Shown here: piece after piece, positions 22,973-32,720 of the stretch
Numbering within the stretch: the stretch's first letter is position 1
Layout: every line of letters starts with the position of its first letter
Source: Eudorina sp. 2006-703-Eu-15
Lineage: Eukaryota > Chlorophyta > Chlorophyceae > Chlamydomonadales > Volvocaceae
DNA length: 64,000 bases
Direction: 5' to 3'
NCBI GenBank assembly: GCA_003117195.1
Contig: BDSI01000010.1
Location: 1,678,469-1,742,468 of the forward strand
Program-made: the position numbers and the translations under genes
The notes under the pieces: model-generated
Told to the model about the DNA's origin: nothing
Databases searched by the model: none
What the model saw: only the letters and a program-made list of their open reading frames with translations

Positions 22973-23318
22973 TGTCAGCAGCTATCACCCGTGTTTGAGA
23001 TGCACGGCTTGGGGAATGGACCACGCGATTGATGTGGTACATTGCGGTGGTGGGGCAATGACGGTTTGCCATCGTCTGGTTCGGTTGGGGGAAAGGTGGC
23101 AATGCACGGGGCTTGTTTCCACGGTGTGTTGTAACATTTCTCGGCCACAGATAGCAAACGGGCATCCCCAACCCATGGGTCGCGATCCAATGGCCATGTC
23201 TCAGTACGATGCAGTCTGCTGCAGCACTGGTGCCGTCTCCCTTACAGATAGCGAACGGGCATCCCCAACCCATGGGTCGCGATGCGGATGCACCCACGGC
23301 CATGCCTCAGTACCACTC

Positions 23319-24070
23319 AGGCTGCAGCAGTTGTTACGGCATCAATAGTGCATGGTACCAAGCAGCCAACGAGGCAGCCATTGGGTCTCAGTGCCAGCTG
23401 TCCTACCAGGCGTAATAGCGTTTAGGTTCCCGAGACCTCTGATAGAAGCCTACACGTCTTCACACTTGAGCAGGGAAGCTGGCAATCATGGGGAGGACCT
23501 TGCAGAACGCACAGCGGCCCATACTGGTAACCCGCACCCTGAACTGATACCGTGAGCTCTGATGGACTTCATGTCGCTTACAAGGTAATATTTGACTGAT
23601 GTCAGTGTTGAGTGCGAACGGTCGGTCGGTCGTGTGCCACGGCCTTGGCCATGGCAGACCGGACATGCCGACATGTCCGGACACGGACCTACACCAAGCA
23701 GCCTGCGTGCTAAAAAAATGATACAGGCCTTTCATTACAACATAAAGGTCACAACTACAAGTTTTGGCTTCAAATGGACGACCTCAACTTTTCGACCCCC
23801 ACTTCCGACCACACTCAAACCCGGGCCCAAACGCCATGCGAAACCCGATACCTGGGAAGTCGACCCTCTCCAATCGCCCTGAAAATTTGACACAACGACC
23901 TTCATGCCATTAAAATACCAGTTGTATATTTTATGCCACGGGCTCAGCGTTCTGCCGCCGCCTATGCGTCCATTTTGAGTCGGTGAGTAGGAACCCGTAT
24001 TACCAACCCTGTCACCAGCCAACCCTGTCGCCGCAGTCGGTTTCACTCGACCCTGTCGCCGCAACTTTCG
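23319..24070. other. Unassigned sequence right of the array
   Basis: No frame here has recognisable protein character. A short palindrome-like stretch near 23668-23690 (CCGGACATGCCGACATGTCCGG) is the only structure seen. The start of this stretch is the point where array homology ends without any transposon terminus. Confidence 0.5.
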
Positions 24071-24369
24071 TTCATTTCAATGATTCCAGGATTGCTGCAA
24101 GGCTCCCGCCCTTATTCGCCCTCCCTCGTCCTTGATCGGGTGCGGCACGTTTTCCACCATCCCCCGAACTTCCCCTACCACCGCTGCCGCCACCGCTGCT
24201 TCCCGCTCGGGTATTGAAGCCCGAAACCGCCTGCACGGACGGCGGCAACTGGGCCGTCTGGGCTCCCGACGCCCCATTACCGCCGTTGCGTATGCTAAGC
24301 AAGCACAGCAACTGTGCCTGCTCACTCTCCAAAGCTCCATCAACTCTTCCCAAAGCCCCACCATCATCA

Positions 24370-24930
24370 CCCCCGCCGCTGTTTCCGCCGCCGCCGCTAG
24401 GGTTGCCTCCACTTTGGCCGCTGCTGTTTCCACTGCCGACGGTTGGGCCGCTGCCGTTCGGGCCGCCGCCACTTTGGCCGTGGCCCCAGCCACTAGGTTC
24501 GCCACCGCTTTGGCCGCCGCTGTTCCCACTGCCGCCGCTAGGGTTGCCTCCACTTGGGCCGCCGCTGTTTCCACTGCCGACGGTTGGGCCGCTGCCATTC
24601 AGGCCGCCGCCACTTTTGCCGTGGCCCCGGCCACTAGGTTCGCCACCGCTTTGGCCGCCGCTGTTCCCGCCGCCGCCGCTAGGGTTGCCTCCACTTGGAC
24701 CGCCGCTGTTTCCACTGCCGACGGTTGGGCCGCTGCCATTCGGGCCGCCCCGTGGCCCCGGCCACTAGGTTCGCCACCGCTTTGGCCGCCGCTGTTTCCG
24801 CCGCCGCCGCTAGGGTTGCCTCCAATTTGGCCGCCGCTGTTTCCACTGCCGGCGGTTGGGCCGCTGCCATTCGGGCCGCCGCCACTTTGGCCGTGGACCC
24901 TGCCCCTTGGTTCGCCACCACTTAGGTCGC
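24370..24930. repeat. 141-bp coding-type minisatellite, about four units
   Basis: The marker CTAGGGTTGCCTCCA recurs at about 24397, 24538, 24679 and 24810, giving periods of 141, 141 and 131 bp. 141 bp is 47 codons; on the minus strand the units read as Gly/Ser/Asn-rich peptides (GGNPSGGGGNSGGQSGGEPS). The 131-bp unit lacks 10 bp and so shifts the frame into an Ala-rich reading, which breaks the old coding sequence. Confidence 0.8.
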
Positions 24931-25501
24931 CGCTGCTTCCGCTGCCACCGGTTCTGACACCTCCACTGGTAGTGGGGCCCATTAGGGTGTGAGCGGGCAG
25001 CGGCAACCGTGTCGCCTCACCACCAAACGCTCCATCATCCCTGCCGCTGCCGCTGGGCCTCACTACAGGGCGCGTGTGAGGCTGCAGCTGCACCGGTTCG
25101 CCCCCCGACACTGTATCAGGGCCGCTTCTCCCACCGCTGCCGTTGGCGCTGGGGCCCAATGCGGCACCAGCCACATTTGCAACGGGCTCGCAGCATGGGC
25201 AATACCAGTCCCCAGAAGGAATGGTGGTTAGAAGGCTACAACCCGGACCTGTGGTGCAGGTGCCTGCAGCTGCCTGACAGCGTACGCGTTCTTGATGAAA
25301 TGCTCGACGTGTGCCATAAGCCGACGATCGCTCATCCATCCCCATTCGTGGCACTCGATGTCGGAGGACGTGGGGGACGCAACGACAAGCACAGCGGCCG
25401 GGAGTTGCCTGAAGTAGAGCGTGGAGCCATGGGGTTTCGGTATGCAAGGCGACACGGCGGTAACCGGGAACTTCCTCACAGCAAACCATCGAAACACTCA
25501 C
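24599..25501 (-). pseudogene. Fragment with PHD-finger end and Gly-rich repeat tail
   Basis: On the minus strand a frame contains IPSGDWYCPCC, the usual C-terminal end of a PHD finger, followed by a Gly/Ser-rich tail made by the 141-bp minisatellite. The first half of the PHD finger (C..C...CD.C..H) is not in this frame, and the tail shifts frame in the 131-bp unit. PHD fingers also occur in element C in this window, so this may be the remnant of a related retroelement or of a host chromatin gene. I cannot tell which. Confidence 0.4.
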
Positions 25502-26180
25502 TTAATACGTAAGCCCTTGAACGCATCCTGAGTTAACTTGGTGAAAACCTGCTCCAATGCTTCGCGGACTTTGCGCAGGGCTGCCGCCACCCTTGTGCTT
25601 GCCGTTTTCTACATAAAATCAATGGACACTTGTCCGTATAGGCGAAATAATTACATGCAAGACAACCTCTCAGCACCTTCCTAGCCATAGCATCGGGCAA
25701 CGGCGTTTGTAAGAATGTCGCCTAACGTCAAGGCGTGTATTGGTTGCTGCGATGAGGCTTTAGCATTGCCGAAGGTCAGGGACTAAATCATATGTATCAT
25801 GATTTTAGGACTTTTGGAAGTGAACATGGAAAATTCTCACCATTGCAGATATTGTCATATGTTAAAGTTTTGCTGGGCTTTTGAGGCTATTGCGGCGCCT
25901 TCGAGCTGTGGGTTTACATGCCGTACATGCAGGTGAAGTGCTGGGTCGTCGGGAAGGCTGTCGGGATTGCGGGAAAACGACGGCGCTAGGTGGCGCGAGT
26001 CATTCCTGGGTCTCCCCGACCTCTTCGGGCGCGTCGGGTGAGGGCGCTTCAGCCACTGCGAAATGCTCCCCAGGGAAAATCGTCTGGGGAGATTTCTAGG
26101 CTCCCCAAGGGGAGGCACCTCTGGTACATTTGCACCTCCCCAACCGGAGAGTCTCCATAGCTTGGGGAGCGAGCCATACC
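25502..26180. other. Non-coding stretch with CTCCCC/GGGGAG inverted motifs
   Basis: No gene is supported. From about 26030 to 26170 there are repeated complementary CTCCCCAA and TTGGGGAG motifs able to form nested hairpins, directly upstream of the TTA-rich run at 26186. Confidence 0.4.
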
Positions 26181-26185
26181 TCGGC

Positions 26186-26214
26186 TGTTATTATTATTAG
26201 TATTGTTATTATTG
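26186..26214 (+). repeat. TTA-rich microsatellite, possible LINE/SINE tail
   Basis: A TTATTATTATTAG-TATTG-TTATTATTG run follows a hairpin AGCC-(ATACCTC)-GGCT. Hairpin plus TTA tail is the ending seen for the LINE at 6636, so a truncated plus-strand insertion may end here. No target duplication was identified. Confidence 0.35.
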
Positions 26215-26605
26215 CCCCCGCCTCTTATAGGTTCGCTACACAAAATTGACGAGCTACTATTCCTCGTCGTACATCATCTCGTACGTAGTAGACCATTCCG
26301 GAACGCAAACCATTATCCGCTCCATTATTCGCAACGTTATCATCTATTTCCGTGCGCTTGCCAGCAGCACCACAAAGCATTACAACAACAACGCTCGCGG
26401 GCACCGCTCGCTTCCTTTTCGCTGCAAAATATGCTTCTGCCTAGTTATGCTGCGTGATGATGACATTCATTGCTATTGCGATGATTCATTATTATGACGA
26501 TTCCGCTGAGTAGTATTCCATTCCGCTTGCGAGCAGACAGTGCAACGCTACGTTCACGAACGCGTTCACGAACGCGTTTGCTAGTTTTGACGACCACGTT
26601 GTCCT

Positions 26606-27236
26606 GCCCATTCTTCAGCGCATTCAACATTCGTCACGTACATACCACTGCCAGAGACGCCACGTTGGTGCTGTGTCCTTTGCTGCTGAGGTCGGTGAAC
26701 GGGTTCAAATCGCTCCTCGCTTTCCACTTTCGTTGCGCCGCCGTTTTGTGAACGAAGCCGCGCAGCTCTCTATTAATGACCGTACTATTTACCTCCCGAA
26801 AGCTATTGGTATGCGTACAGACTGCTGCCTTTTTACAGGTCAGCTTTTTGCCGATTTGCCACACATCGCTCGACTGCAAGGCAGTACACCTGTATGGCCC
26901 GCAGTTTTCTCCGTTCTTCAGCGCCCATTCTTCAGCGCATTCAACATTCGTCACGTACGTACCACTGCCAGAGACGCCACGTTGCTGCTGTGTCCTTTGC
27001 TGCTGAGGTCGGTGAACGGGTTCAAATCGCTCCTCGCTTTCCACTTTCGTTGCGCCGCCGTTTTGCGAACGAAGCCGCGCAGCTCTCTAATAATGACCGT
27101 ACTATTTACCTCCCGAAAGCTATTGGTATGCGTACAGACTGCTGCCTTTTTACAGGCCAGCTTCCTGCCGACTTGACACACATCGCTCGACTGCAAGGCA
27201 GTACACCTGTATGGCCCACAGTTTTCTCCGTTCTTA
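26606..27236. repeat. Tandem duplication, two units of about 317 bp
   Basis: The sequence from 26606 (GCCCATTCTTCAGCGCATTC) is repeated from 26923 with few substitutions; both units end in CAGTTTTCTCCGTTCTT. Frames through it are open in both units, but the translated products resemble nothing I know, so I treat it as a repeat and not a gene. Confidence 0.85.
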
Positions 27237-27366
27237 ACCTAACAACACGTCCATCACATTATTGCTTATTTCATATTATAACGGTGCGGCTTTGGCGCGC
27301 GGCTGAACTCATCGTTCATGTTGCGATTGATCGTAATATTTCATGTTCCCGCCGACATAGCTTCAA

Positions 27367-27625
27367 GTTGCTTTCCGCTTCAGTACTGTCAATGGTTCTT
27401 ACACCACTGGCATTCGTTTTAAATTTCCTTTTGGATGCTTTTCAGTCGCATGAGTTTCTTAACTCACTTAACGTCATGTTCCGACATTGCTTTAATAAGT
27501 TGCTGTCCGCATCAGTACTGGGGATTGTTTTTACACCACTGGCATTCGTTTTAAATCCCTTTCTGGATGCTTATCAGTCGCACGCGTTTCTTACCGCACT
27601 TGACGTCATGTTACGTACGGTATCT
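27367..27625. repeat. Diverged tandem duplication, about 130-bp units
   Basis: AGTTGCTTTCCGCTTCAGTACTG at 27367 and its variant at 27497 begin two related units that share CACCACTGGCATTCGTTTTAAAT. They lie in a long frame (to 27691) that repeats the peptide TPLAFVLN. Function unknown. Confidence 0.7.
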
Positions 27626-28087
27626 GTGGCCCGCCGCTTCGTCAATTCCTCAACCATCATTTTTAAGCGCTGCGGACCTCTTATTTCGTGACAGTAATTA
27701 AGCTGTTGTCGGATGATATTCCATCGCGGTGTGCTTCATAATGCTTGCCGCTCTTTTCCTTGTGCGGATATTGCTCCATCCGCGATTCGCAACTCATATC
27801 CAACGTTACTGTCCGCACGACTGTGTAATGTCTTTGCAGCACTACGCCTGACGCCTGTCGCATACTGCCTTATTGATAGTGTCGCGGCTCGGGATAACAC
27901 GTCCACTCTTCGTTTTGTGAGCCACCTTCCAACCACTTGTGTGCACACGCACCTCGCTAACACACTTCCAATGAACACGCCCTCCAATCCCACAATCCTA
28001 CATTATCATGGCAGCTTGCTTTCCATCGTCGTGGTGGGGCACCACAACGATGAATTGCAAACTGCCATGAAAGTGTACCTACCTGCT

Positions 28088-28776
28088 GCTGTCATGCCGA
28101 TTAGGTGCTATCGTCATTTCACTGCATTTCAGTTGGAGGTTGTCTGAGTAATTCTGCGTAGTTCGGTTATCTTCAGTAGCTAACCGTCAGGTCGCGAGTG
28201 AGGTTTCCCGTCGCGAGGTAGAATGGCGGGGTTTCCAGCCGCCTCCTAGCTGACTCCCGGTTCGTAAGTGTGAGGAGTCAAACTTGAGGTGTGATCAGGT
28301 CGCAACTTACTCGTTACGTTGCGCTTATTAGTCTGATGGACATATGTCGGAGGTTTATTACAGTGTGGATAGGAGCGCCGCGTTGCGGAGAGACTCCATT
28401 CGTCTTTACGAACTTGTTTGGGCCACGTGTGGCGTACGTCGCGTTTTGTGCTTATCAGCCGAAAGCGTGCTGTTAGCATCGCTTTTCGGCTCTGTTTGGA
28501 CATTTGTAAGTCCTCTGAGCCAGACAACGAGCCCTGTGCATTGTCATTTGCGCACAAGTATTCAACCTGATCACAGCTTCCTCATCGTCATCTACTTTAC
28601 ACCGGCAGCTCAGCGCGCGGGATGTCGAGAACCCTGCGTTCTGTTGTGACAGCCGGCGTGGGCAGAGGTATTACACAGCTTTCCTCCTTGCAGCCTGCGC
28701 AAGCGCACGTGGCGTGCCTTCGCGTCAGCCTTTCTTGGTCGGAGCTGTCGTCGTCCTCTTCCTCCCACCCCACCAG
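28088..28776 (+). repeat. Long direct repeat, upstream copy (candidate 5' LTR of element C)
   Basis: About 689 bp are nearly identical to 48348-49046 in the same orientation. The copy lies about 1.1 kb before the gag-like frame, while the partner lies about 0.1 kb after the last coding frame of element C. That placement is what LTRs would show. Against it, the ends are not TG...CA and no PBS-like sequence follows, so LTR identity is inferred. Copies differ by a 9-bp segment near 28425 and some substitutions. Confidence 0.55.
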
Positions 28777-29259
28777 CCGAAAAGCCGTCAAAGGCTAAGA
28801 AGTGAGTGATTTCGGGTTCCGGGCTTGCGGACGCGTGAGCCTCGGCTTTGTTTTGCTGTCTGTCCCGTGGTGTCATCCCAAAAGGGTCAGCAGGGTTTTT
28901 CGGTAAGCCCGTCTTTGGACATATTTTTCTTCTGCGAGCCCATTATAGGCTGTCTGTATAGGTAGCCTGTCAGTGCGCCTCTGTAGCGCATAGCACCTGC
29001 CTGATCAGTAGGTCGCACGTTGCCATCATCGCAACAGTAAGGAGCCAGTCCTCCGTTTGCTCGCTTTGTTGCTGCATCACACGCAGCTTATTATTCTGAG
29101 GTGTTTCAGTTCTTACGAGCACCCTTTTGTTCAGGTGCCAGGTTTCTGGCATACGCGGCATCGATAAGTTTCAAATAGGCTCGCCACTAGGGTCACACCT
29201 AGGCCGAGACCTAATTTCGTGTCTCTAATACTATTTGTTTTTCGTCTGTTGCTGTATTC
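28777..29259. other. Leader region of element C
   Basis: Between the candidate 5' LTR and the first element C frame. There is no recognisable PBS of the TGGTATCGAGAC type used by the other elements, and no gene. It ends in a pyrimidine-rich stretch and a possible splice acceptor (TGTATTCAG at about 29260). Confidence 0.4.
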
Positions 29260-29757
29260 AGTGCAAGGCAACCCGAATCCTGGTCAAGGTCGGCCGCCCA
29301 AGAGGCGACCTTACTTCGGACGCCACCACGATCAGCCGCCCGCCAACGGGAAAACCAGCGCGACGACTACGCTGATTTCCCTGCACCTCACAGCGGCTGG
29401 TTTCCGGGTCCTGCGCTTGCTACAGTGCATATTAACGGCCACGGGCAGGCAATAGTTGGCCTGCCTCAGCTGGCCGACGGTGTTCCCATTCCGGCCTATC
29501 AGTATCAGCGGCCTCTGTTCCCGCATCGGCTGCGGCGGTTGGCATACTTAGAGTTCGAGGAGGGTGACGTGCCCAAACCCGATGGGTACGATTATTTTGC
29601 CTTCGGGGGTGTCACCCAGCTGCTCCCGGTGTATCACAACCGCCGCGGGGAAGTTCCTCTGTTGAACCAGCCACCGCCAGCAGGCCAGGGACAGGTAGCG
29701 CCAGCCGCGCAGGGGGGCCCGTCGCAAGCTAACCAGGTCCCGATGCAGACCGCGTGA
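29260..29757 (+). CDS. Leader frame of element C, function unknown
   Basis: Open for about 165 codons without an early ATG, starting right after a plausible splice acceptor, so the start may lie in an upstream exon. The peptide is Pro/Gln-rich at the end (PPPAGQGQVAPAAQGG) and contains VHINGHGQAIVGLPQLADG. No domain is recognised. It lies directly before the gag frame and may be an N-terminal Gag exon; a splice joining the two in frame was not found. Confidence 0.4.
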   Translation, partial: SARQPESWSRSAAQEATLLRTPPRSAARQRENQRDDYADFPAPHSGWFPGPALATVHINGHGQAIVGLPQLADGVPIPAYQYQRPLFPHRLRRLAYLEFEEGDVPKPDGYDYFAFGGVTQLLPVYHNRRGEVPLLNQPPPAGQGQVAPAAQGGPSQANQVPMQTA

Positions 29758-29908
29758 GGCTGCGGATGGCAACGCCGGAGACCGTGGCGCACTAGGCGCC
29801 TGTCGTAGGCCCGGCATAGTTGTTGCCCGGCTTGTTTCGCAGGACGGCATAGATCGGTCCCAGACCGCCTGGCCTTTGCACCGTGGACGCCGTTGTCATT
29901 AGGGACTC

Positions 29909-31244
29909 TTGGCTTATCATTTGGAGGTGCAGGAGGTGAGTGCAAGGTTGGGAAGGGATCTTAAGCGGGCTTCGCAATCGGGATCTCTTGCTGGCTCGGG
30001 CTCGGGCAGCCCGGGGGAGACTAGTTCTCGGTCTCGGTCAGTTCCGCCCTCAGGTGTTAGCCGTGGGGGTGAGCCTAGTACTAGCGCTGGTCTTGCTGTT
30101 CAGGTAGCCTCCGGGTCGGGACGGGCTGGTACTTCAGTTATCCCTAGCATTACTGTTACGCAGCAGCAAAATCTATCGAACGAGTGGGCTAGGTTTGTCG
30201 CGTTCATCACCAGGCCCAAACCACCACCACAGCCAGTTGCATACGAGTGGGACGAAATGAGCGGGGGATTCCCAGTTCTAGAGCCGTTCCACTGCAAGGC
30301 GGTAGATGGGTTCCTTCACGAATTCAAACAAAAGGCGCTTGTGGATGTAGAGTTGAAGCGCGGCACCGGCTCGGTCAGGTCGGCCACCTTCTTCCAGGTC
30401 CTCGATAGCTTACCAAAGCCACATAGCAGGCACGCAGACTGGTGGGCTACCAAAAAGGGAACCTTCTTAGCTGACGCAGCGGCCCATGCGCAAGCCGCTC
30501 AGCAGCCAGCACCCGCTCAGCAGCCAGCACCCGCTCAGCAGCAGGCTGCCGCTCAGCAGCAACCCCCCGCTCAGCAGCAACCAGCCGCTGCCGCAGCGGG
30601 CGGAAACGTGCAGCCCGCAGCAGCCACCGTGTGGCAGCTGTACGATTATTACCGTTACATCCTGACAGAGCACTTCAAGGCAGAAGCCGAGCAGTCCGAT
30701 CACGGGGAGTTCAAATCGTGCGTTCAGGGCGATGGAAAGCCGAGCGATTTCTACCAACACCTTAGCACCCTGCACGCTGCCCTAGCGGGCAGGGTCAGCA
30801 CGTACCAGCTCGCCGAGCGCTTTGTAGAGGGCCTCCACCCAACCGTGCGCGAACACATCACGCGTGAACTCATGCGGTACCCGCGCACCGACTGGTATAA
30901 CCGCATGGCCCAGACGGTCGTCGATGCTGACCGGATCTGGGAGAACCTGAGCCCGGACGAGCGTAAGCCCGCGAAGCGCACCGAGAAGTCGGACAAAACT
31001 GAGAAGCCGCGCAGCACGCAGCCGAAGGTCGCCCAGTCAAAGGATGGCCTGTTCCTGTGCAAAAAGCACGGGTGGAACACGAGCCATGCCACCTCGGACT
31101 GCCGTGCGCTCCAAAACCAGAACCGACCCCGGCCAGCCATGGTCAGCACCGGGGCAACGGACGGCATCGTGCAGCAGCTCGTGGCGTTGCTGTCCCAGAA
31201 CGCCGCTCCGCAAAAGTCCACGCAGCCCAGCCAAGCCCAGAAGC
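29909..31244 (+). CDS. gag: Gag of element C, 5' part (split by element B)
   Basis: The frame opens at a TTG with no early ATG. A Ser/Gly-rich start is followed by a Gln/Ala-rich spacer (AAQQPAPAQQPAP) and a retrotransposon-Gag-type helical core (DFYQHLSTLHAALAGRV ... ERFVEGLHPTVREHITREL). A zinc-binding pattern of the form CxxH...H....C (LCKKHGWNTSHATSDCRAL) follows. The frame runs into the 5' LTR of element B at 31245; its last residues and the stop at 31273 are LTR-encoded. The true continuation is 36429-36685. Confidence 0.75.
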
Positions 31245-31590
31245 TGTTGTATCTCATTACAGGTTTCCCTTAGCCGTTGGCTAGGTATGCTCATAACTTA
31301 ACCGTTGGTTGAGTTCGGCCGTTGGCCGTGGTTCTACGAAGCTTTCGTATGGACCTGGGATTACGACGGTTTCGTTGTAATCGTGACGCTTGTCACTGGT
31401 AGACTCGTTCGAGGCTGATATTTCACCGGTTAATGTACACTATTCGATGCGTTGCATCGTGTAAGCTATCGGCTTACTTGGAGATTACGACATGCCAGGA
31501 AAGGCCGTACGTATTCGGGCTTTGTAGCCTACTGTGTCTCATTATCCGGTAGTTCTCACTACCACCTAACAGTGGACGTGGGATACAACA
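31245..31590 (+). repeat. 5' LTR of element B
   Basis: 346 bp, TGTTGTATCTC ... GGATACAACA. Compared with the 3' LTR it lacks TTCGACCATC near 31510 and has A for G near 31497. Confidence 0.95.
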
Positions 31591-31592
31591 AC

Positions 31593-31604
31593 TGGTATCG
31601 AGAC
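31593..31604 (+). other. Primer binding site of element B
   Basis: TGGTATCGAGAC, two bases after the 5' LTR. It would pair with a tRNA 3' end GTCTCGATACCA. The same 12-mer follows the 5' LTR of elements D (39264) and E (40386), so all three share a primer tRNA, probably of the Met type by similarity to the usual TGGTATC site (inferred). Confidence 0.85.
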
Positions 31605-31647
31605 AGTTGTCTCGGGCGCTTCCGCCTTATTCTCGTTTACCTCCATC

Positions 31648-31915
31648 ATGGCCGAGTCCAGCTCGGAAGGTCCTCTGAACGTCGCGGCACTGAAGGCGGC
31701 GCTACCGACGGGTAACTAATTATTCCGCTGCATATTGTTTGTTAGAATCGTCTTTGCGTTTCCTGTTGCCTGCAGATTCCTTAGTCTTTGCTGCAGACGA
31801 CGAGGATCTCGCTGAGGGCTCTGAACGTGCGCCGCTCTTGGCCGGTGTTGCACCTTCTTCTGCACACGCCGTTGTCAAGGCGCTCGCCGACAAAAGTAGG
31901 CCTTGGGTTTCCTAG
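31648..31915 (+). CDS. Short N-terminal exon pair before gag of element B
   Basis: ATG at 31648 starts MAESSSEGPLNVAALKAAL. A 64-bp GT-AG intron at 31712-31775 would join it in frame to LVFAADDEDLAEG, ending at a TAG near 31915, only a few bases before the ATG of the gag frame. It may be the authentic Gag N-terminus joined to 31927 by further splicing or reinitiation. The splice is predicted only from sequence. Confidence 0.4.
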
Positions 31916-31926
31916 GTTTAGGTACC

Positions 31927-32720
31927 ATGGCTGAATTCTTCGCCATGGCGGGCGGTCGGAACAGGGCTAACTTGTTCCAGGGTGCTAGCTTAGCGCCTAG
32001 GGCTGCTTTGCCTGCGAATCCACCCGTTGGGTTGCCTGCTGTGGGACACGCTGCTGTCGCCGCTGCTGTGCCTGAAGTCCCCGTTGGGGTAGCTGGCAAT
32101 GTCGCCGGGCCCATTGGCGCCCCAGCACTTGACCAGCCAGGCTTTCCTTCGCCAGTTTTGGCCCCGCAACCTGCCGCTGTGCAGCCTGTTGTGTCATCTC
32201 CGCGCGTGGTTTCTCGTGCTGGTGAGCCCGTTGCTAACGCCATTGCCGTTTTGCCAACTGCTGCTCGCCCAGCCACACAAACCACATCGCAGGATTTCCA
32301 TGCTGCTTATTTGCAGCAGCAGGCCTACGAAGCCCAGGCGGCTGCGAACGCCGCGCGCCAGGCCGCCGAGGTTTCTCATACGCCTACGGCGGGCGCGGCC
32401 GGTGGTTCTCAGCCTGCTCCTGTTGTGGAGCCGCCAAGGGTTAGTTTGCCGTCTCCTGTTTTGTTGCTAGATCCTAAGCTAGAGCCGAAACAGATTTCCG
32501 CTCGGGTTCGGGCGTTCATTCGCGATGCCGAATTGTTCTTCGACATTGTGCCGTGGGGTAAGGATCAGTGCTCGTGCTGCCTCTTTCTGTCGCCAGCTTT
32601 GCGTGGGAATGCTAAGGTTTGGTACGATGAATGGTCGCTGTCACAGCGTTCGCTTACCGTCGCGCTGATTCTAGATAGCCTCCGTGTGGTCTCACGTCTC
32701 TCTGGCCGGTGGGGGTAAGC
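31927..32720 (+). pseudogene. gag: Truncated Gag of element B
   Basis: From ATG 31927: Ala/Pro-rich N-terminus, then a Ty3-type Gag core (KQISARVRAFIRDAELFFD ... LFLSPALRGNAKVWYDEW). Coding similarity ends near 32680, where a deletion joins gag to the middle of the protease. The capsid C-terminus and zinc knuckle are absent, and the frame stops shortly after the junction. The product could not build a normal particle, so the copy would depend on another element. Confidence 0.8.

Larger units (their letters stand above)
7237..23318 (+). repeat. Tandem array, 5.8 units of about 2.78 kb, each with a KDZ-like gene
   Basis: Unit starts, phased on the TTTGCGTGG junction, lie at 7237, 10019, 12805, 15585, 18371 and 21157, giving periods of 2782, 2786, 2780, 2786 and 2786 bp; the last unit breaks off at 23318. 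Units are almost identical, differing by single bases, a poly-C tract in the last intron and a few one-base indels. The left end is cut by the LTR of element A and the right end changes abruptly to unrelated sequence. Each unit consists of one spliced gene on the plus strand and a spacer of about 480 bp. Confidence 0.97.

Noticed and set aside
26894..27691. A 265-codon frame across the tandem duplications
   Set aside because: Its openness follows from repeated DNA units; it has no ATG at the start, no known domain, and each half lies in unrelated repeats.
26200..28087. A long 5' LTR of element C made of the tandem duplications
   Set aside because: None of it recurs at the 3' side of element C; only 28088-28776 does.
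31243..31273. Gag of element C ending with LLYLITGFP
   Set aside because: These residues are encoded by the LTR of inserted element B; the original Gag continues at 36429.
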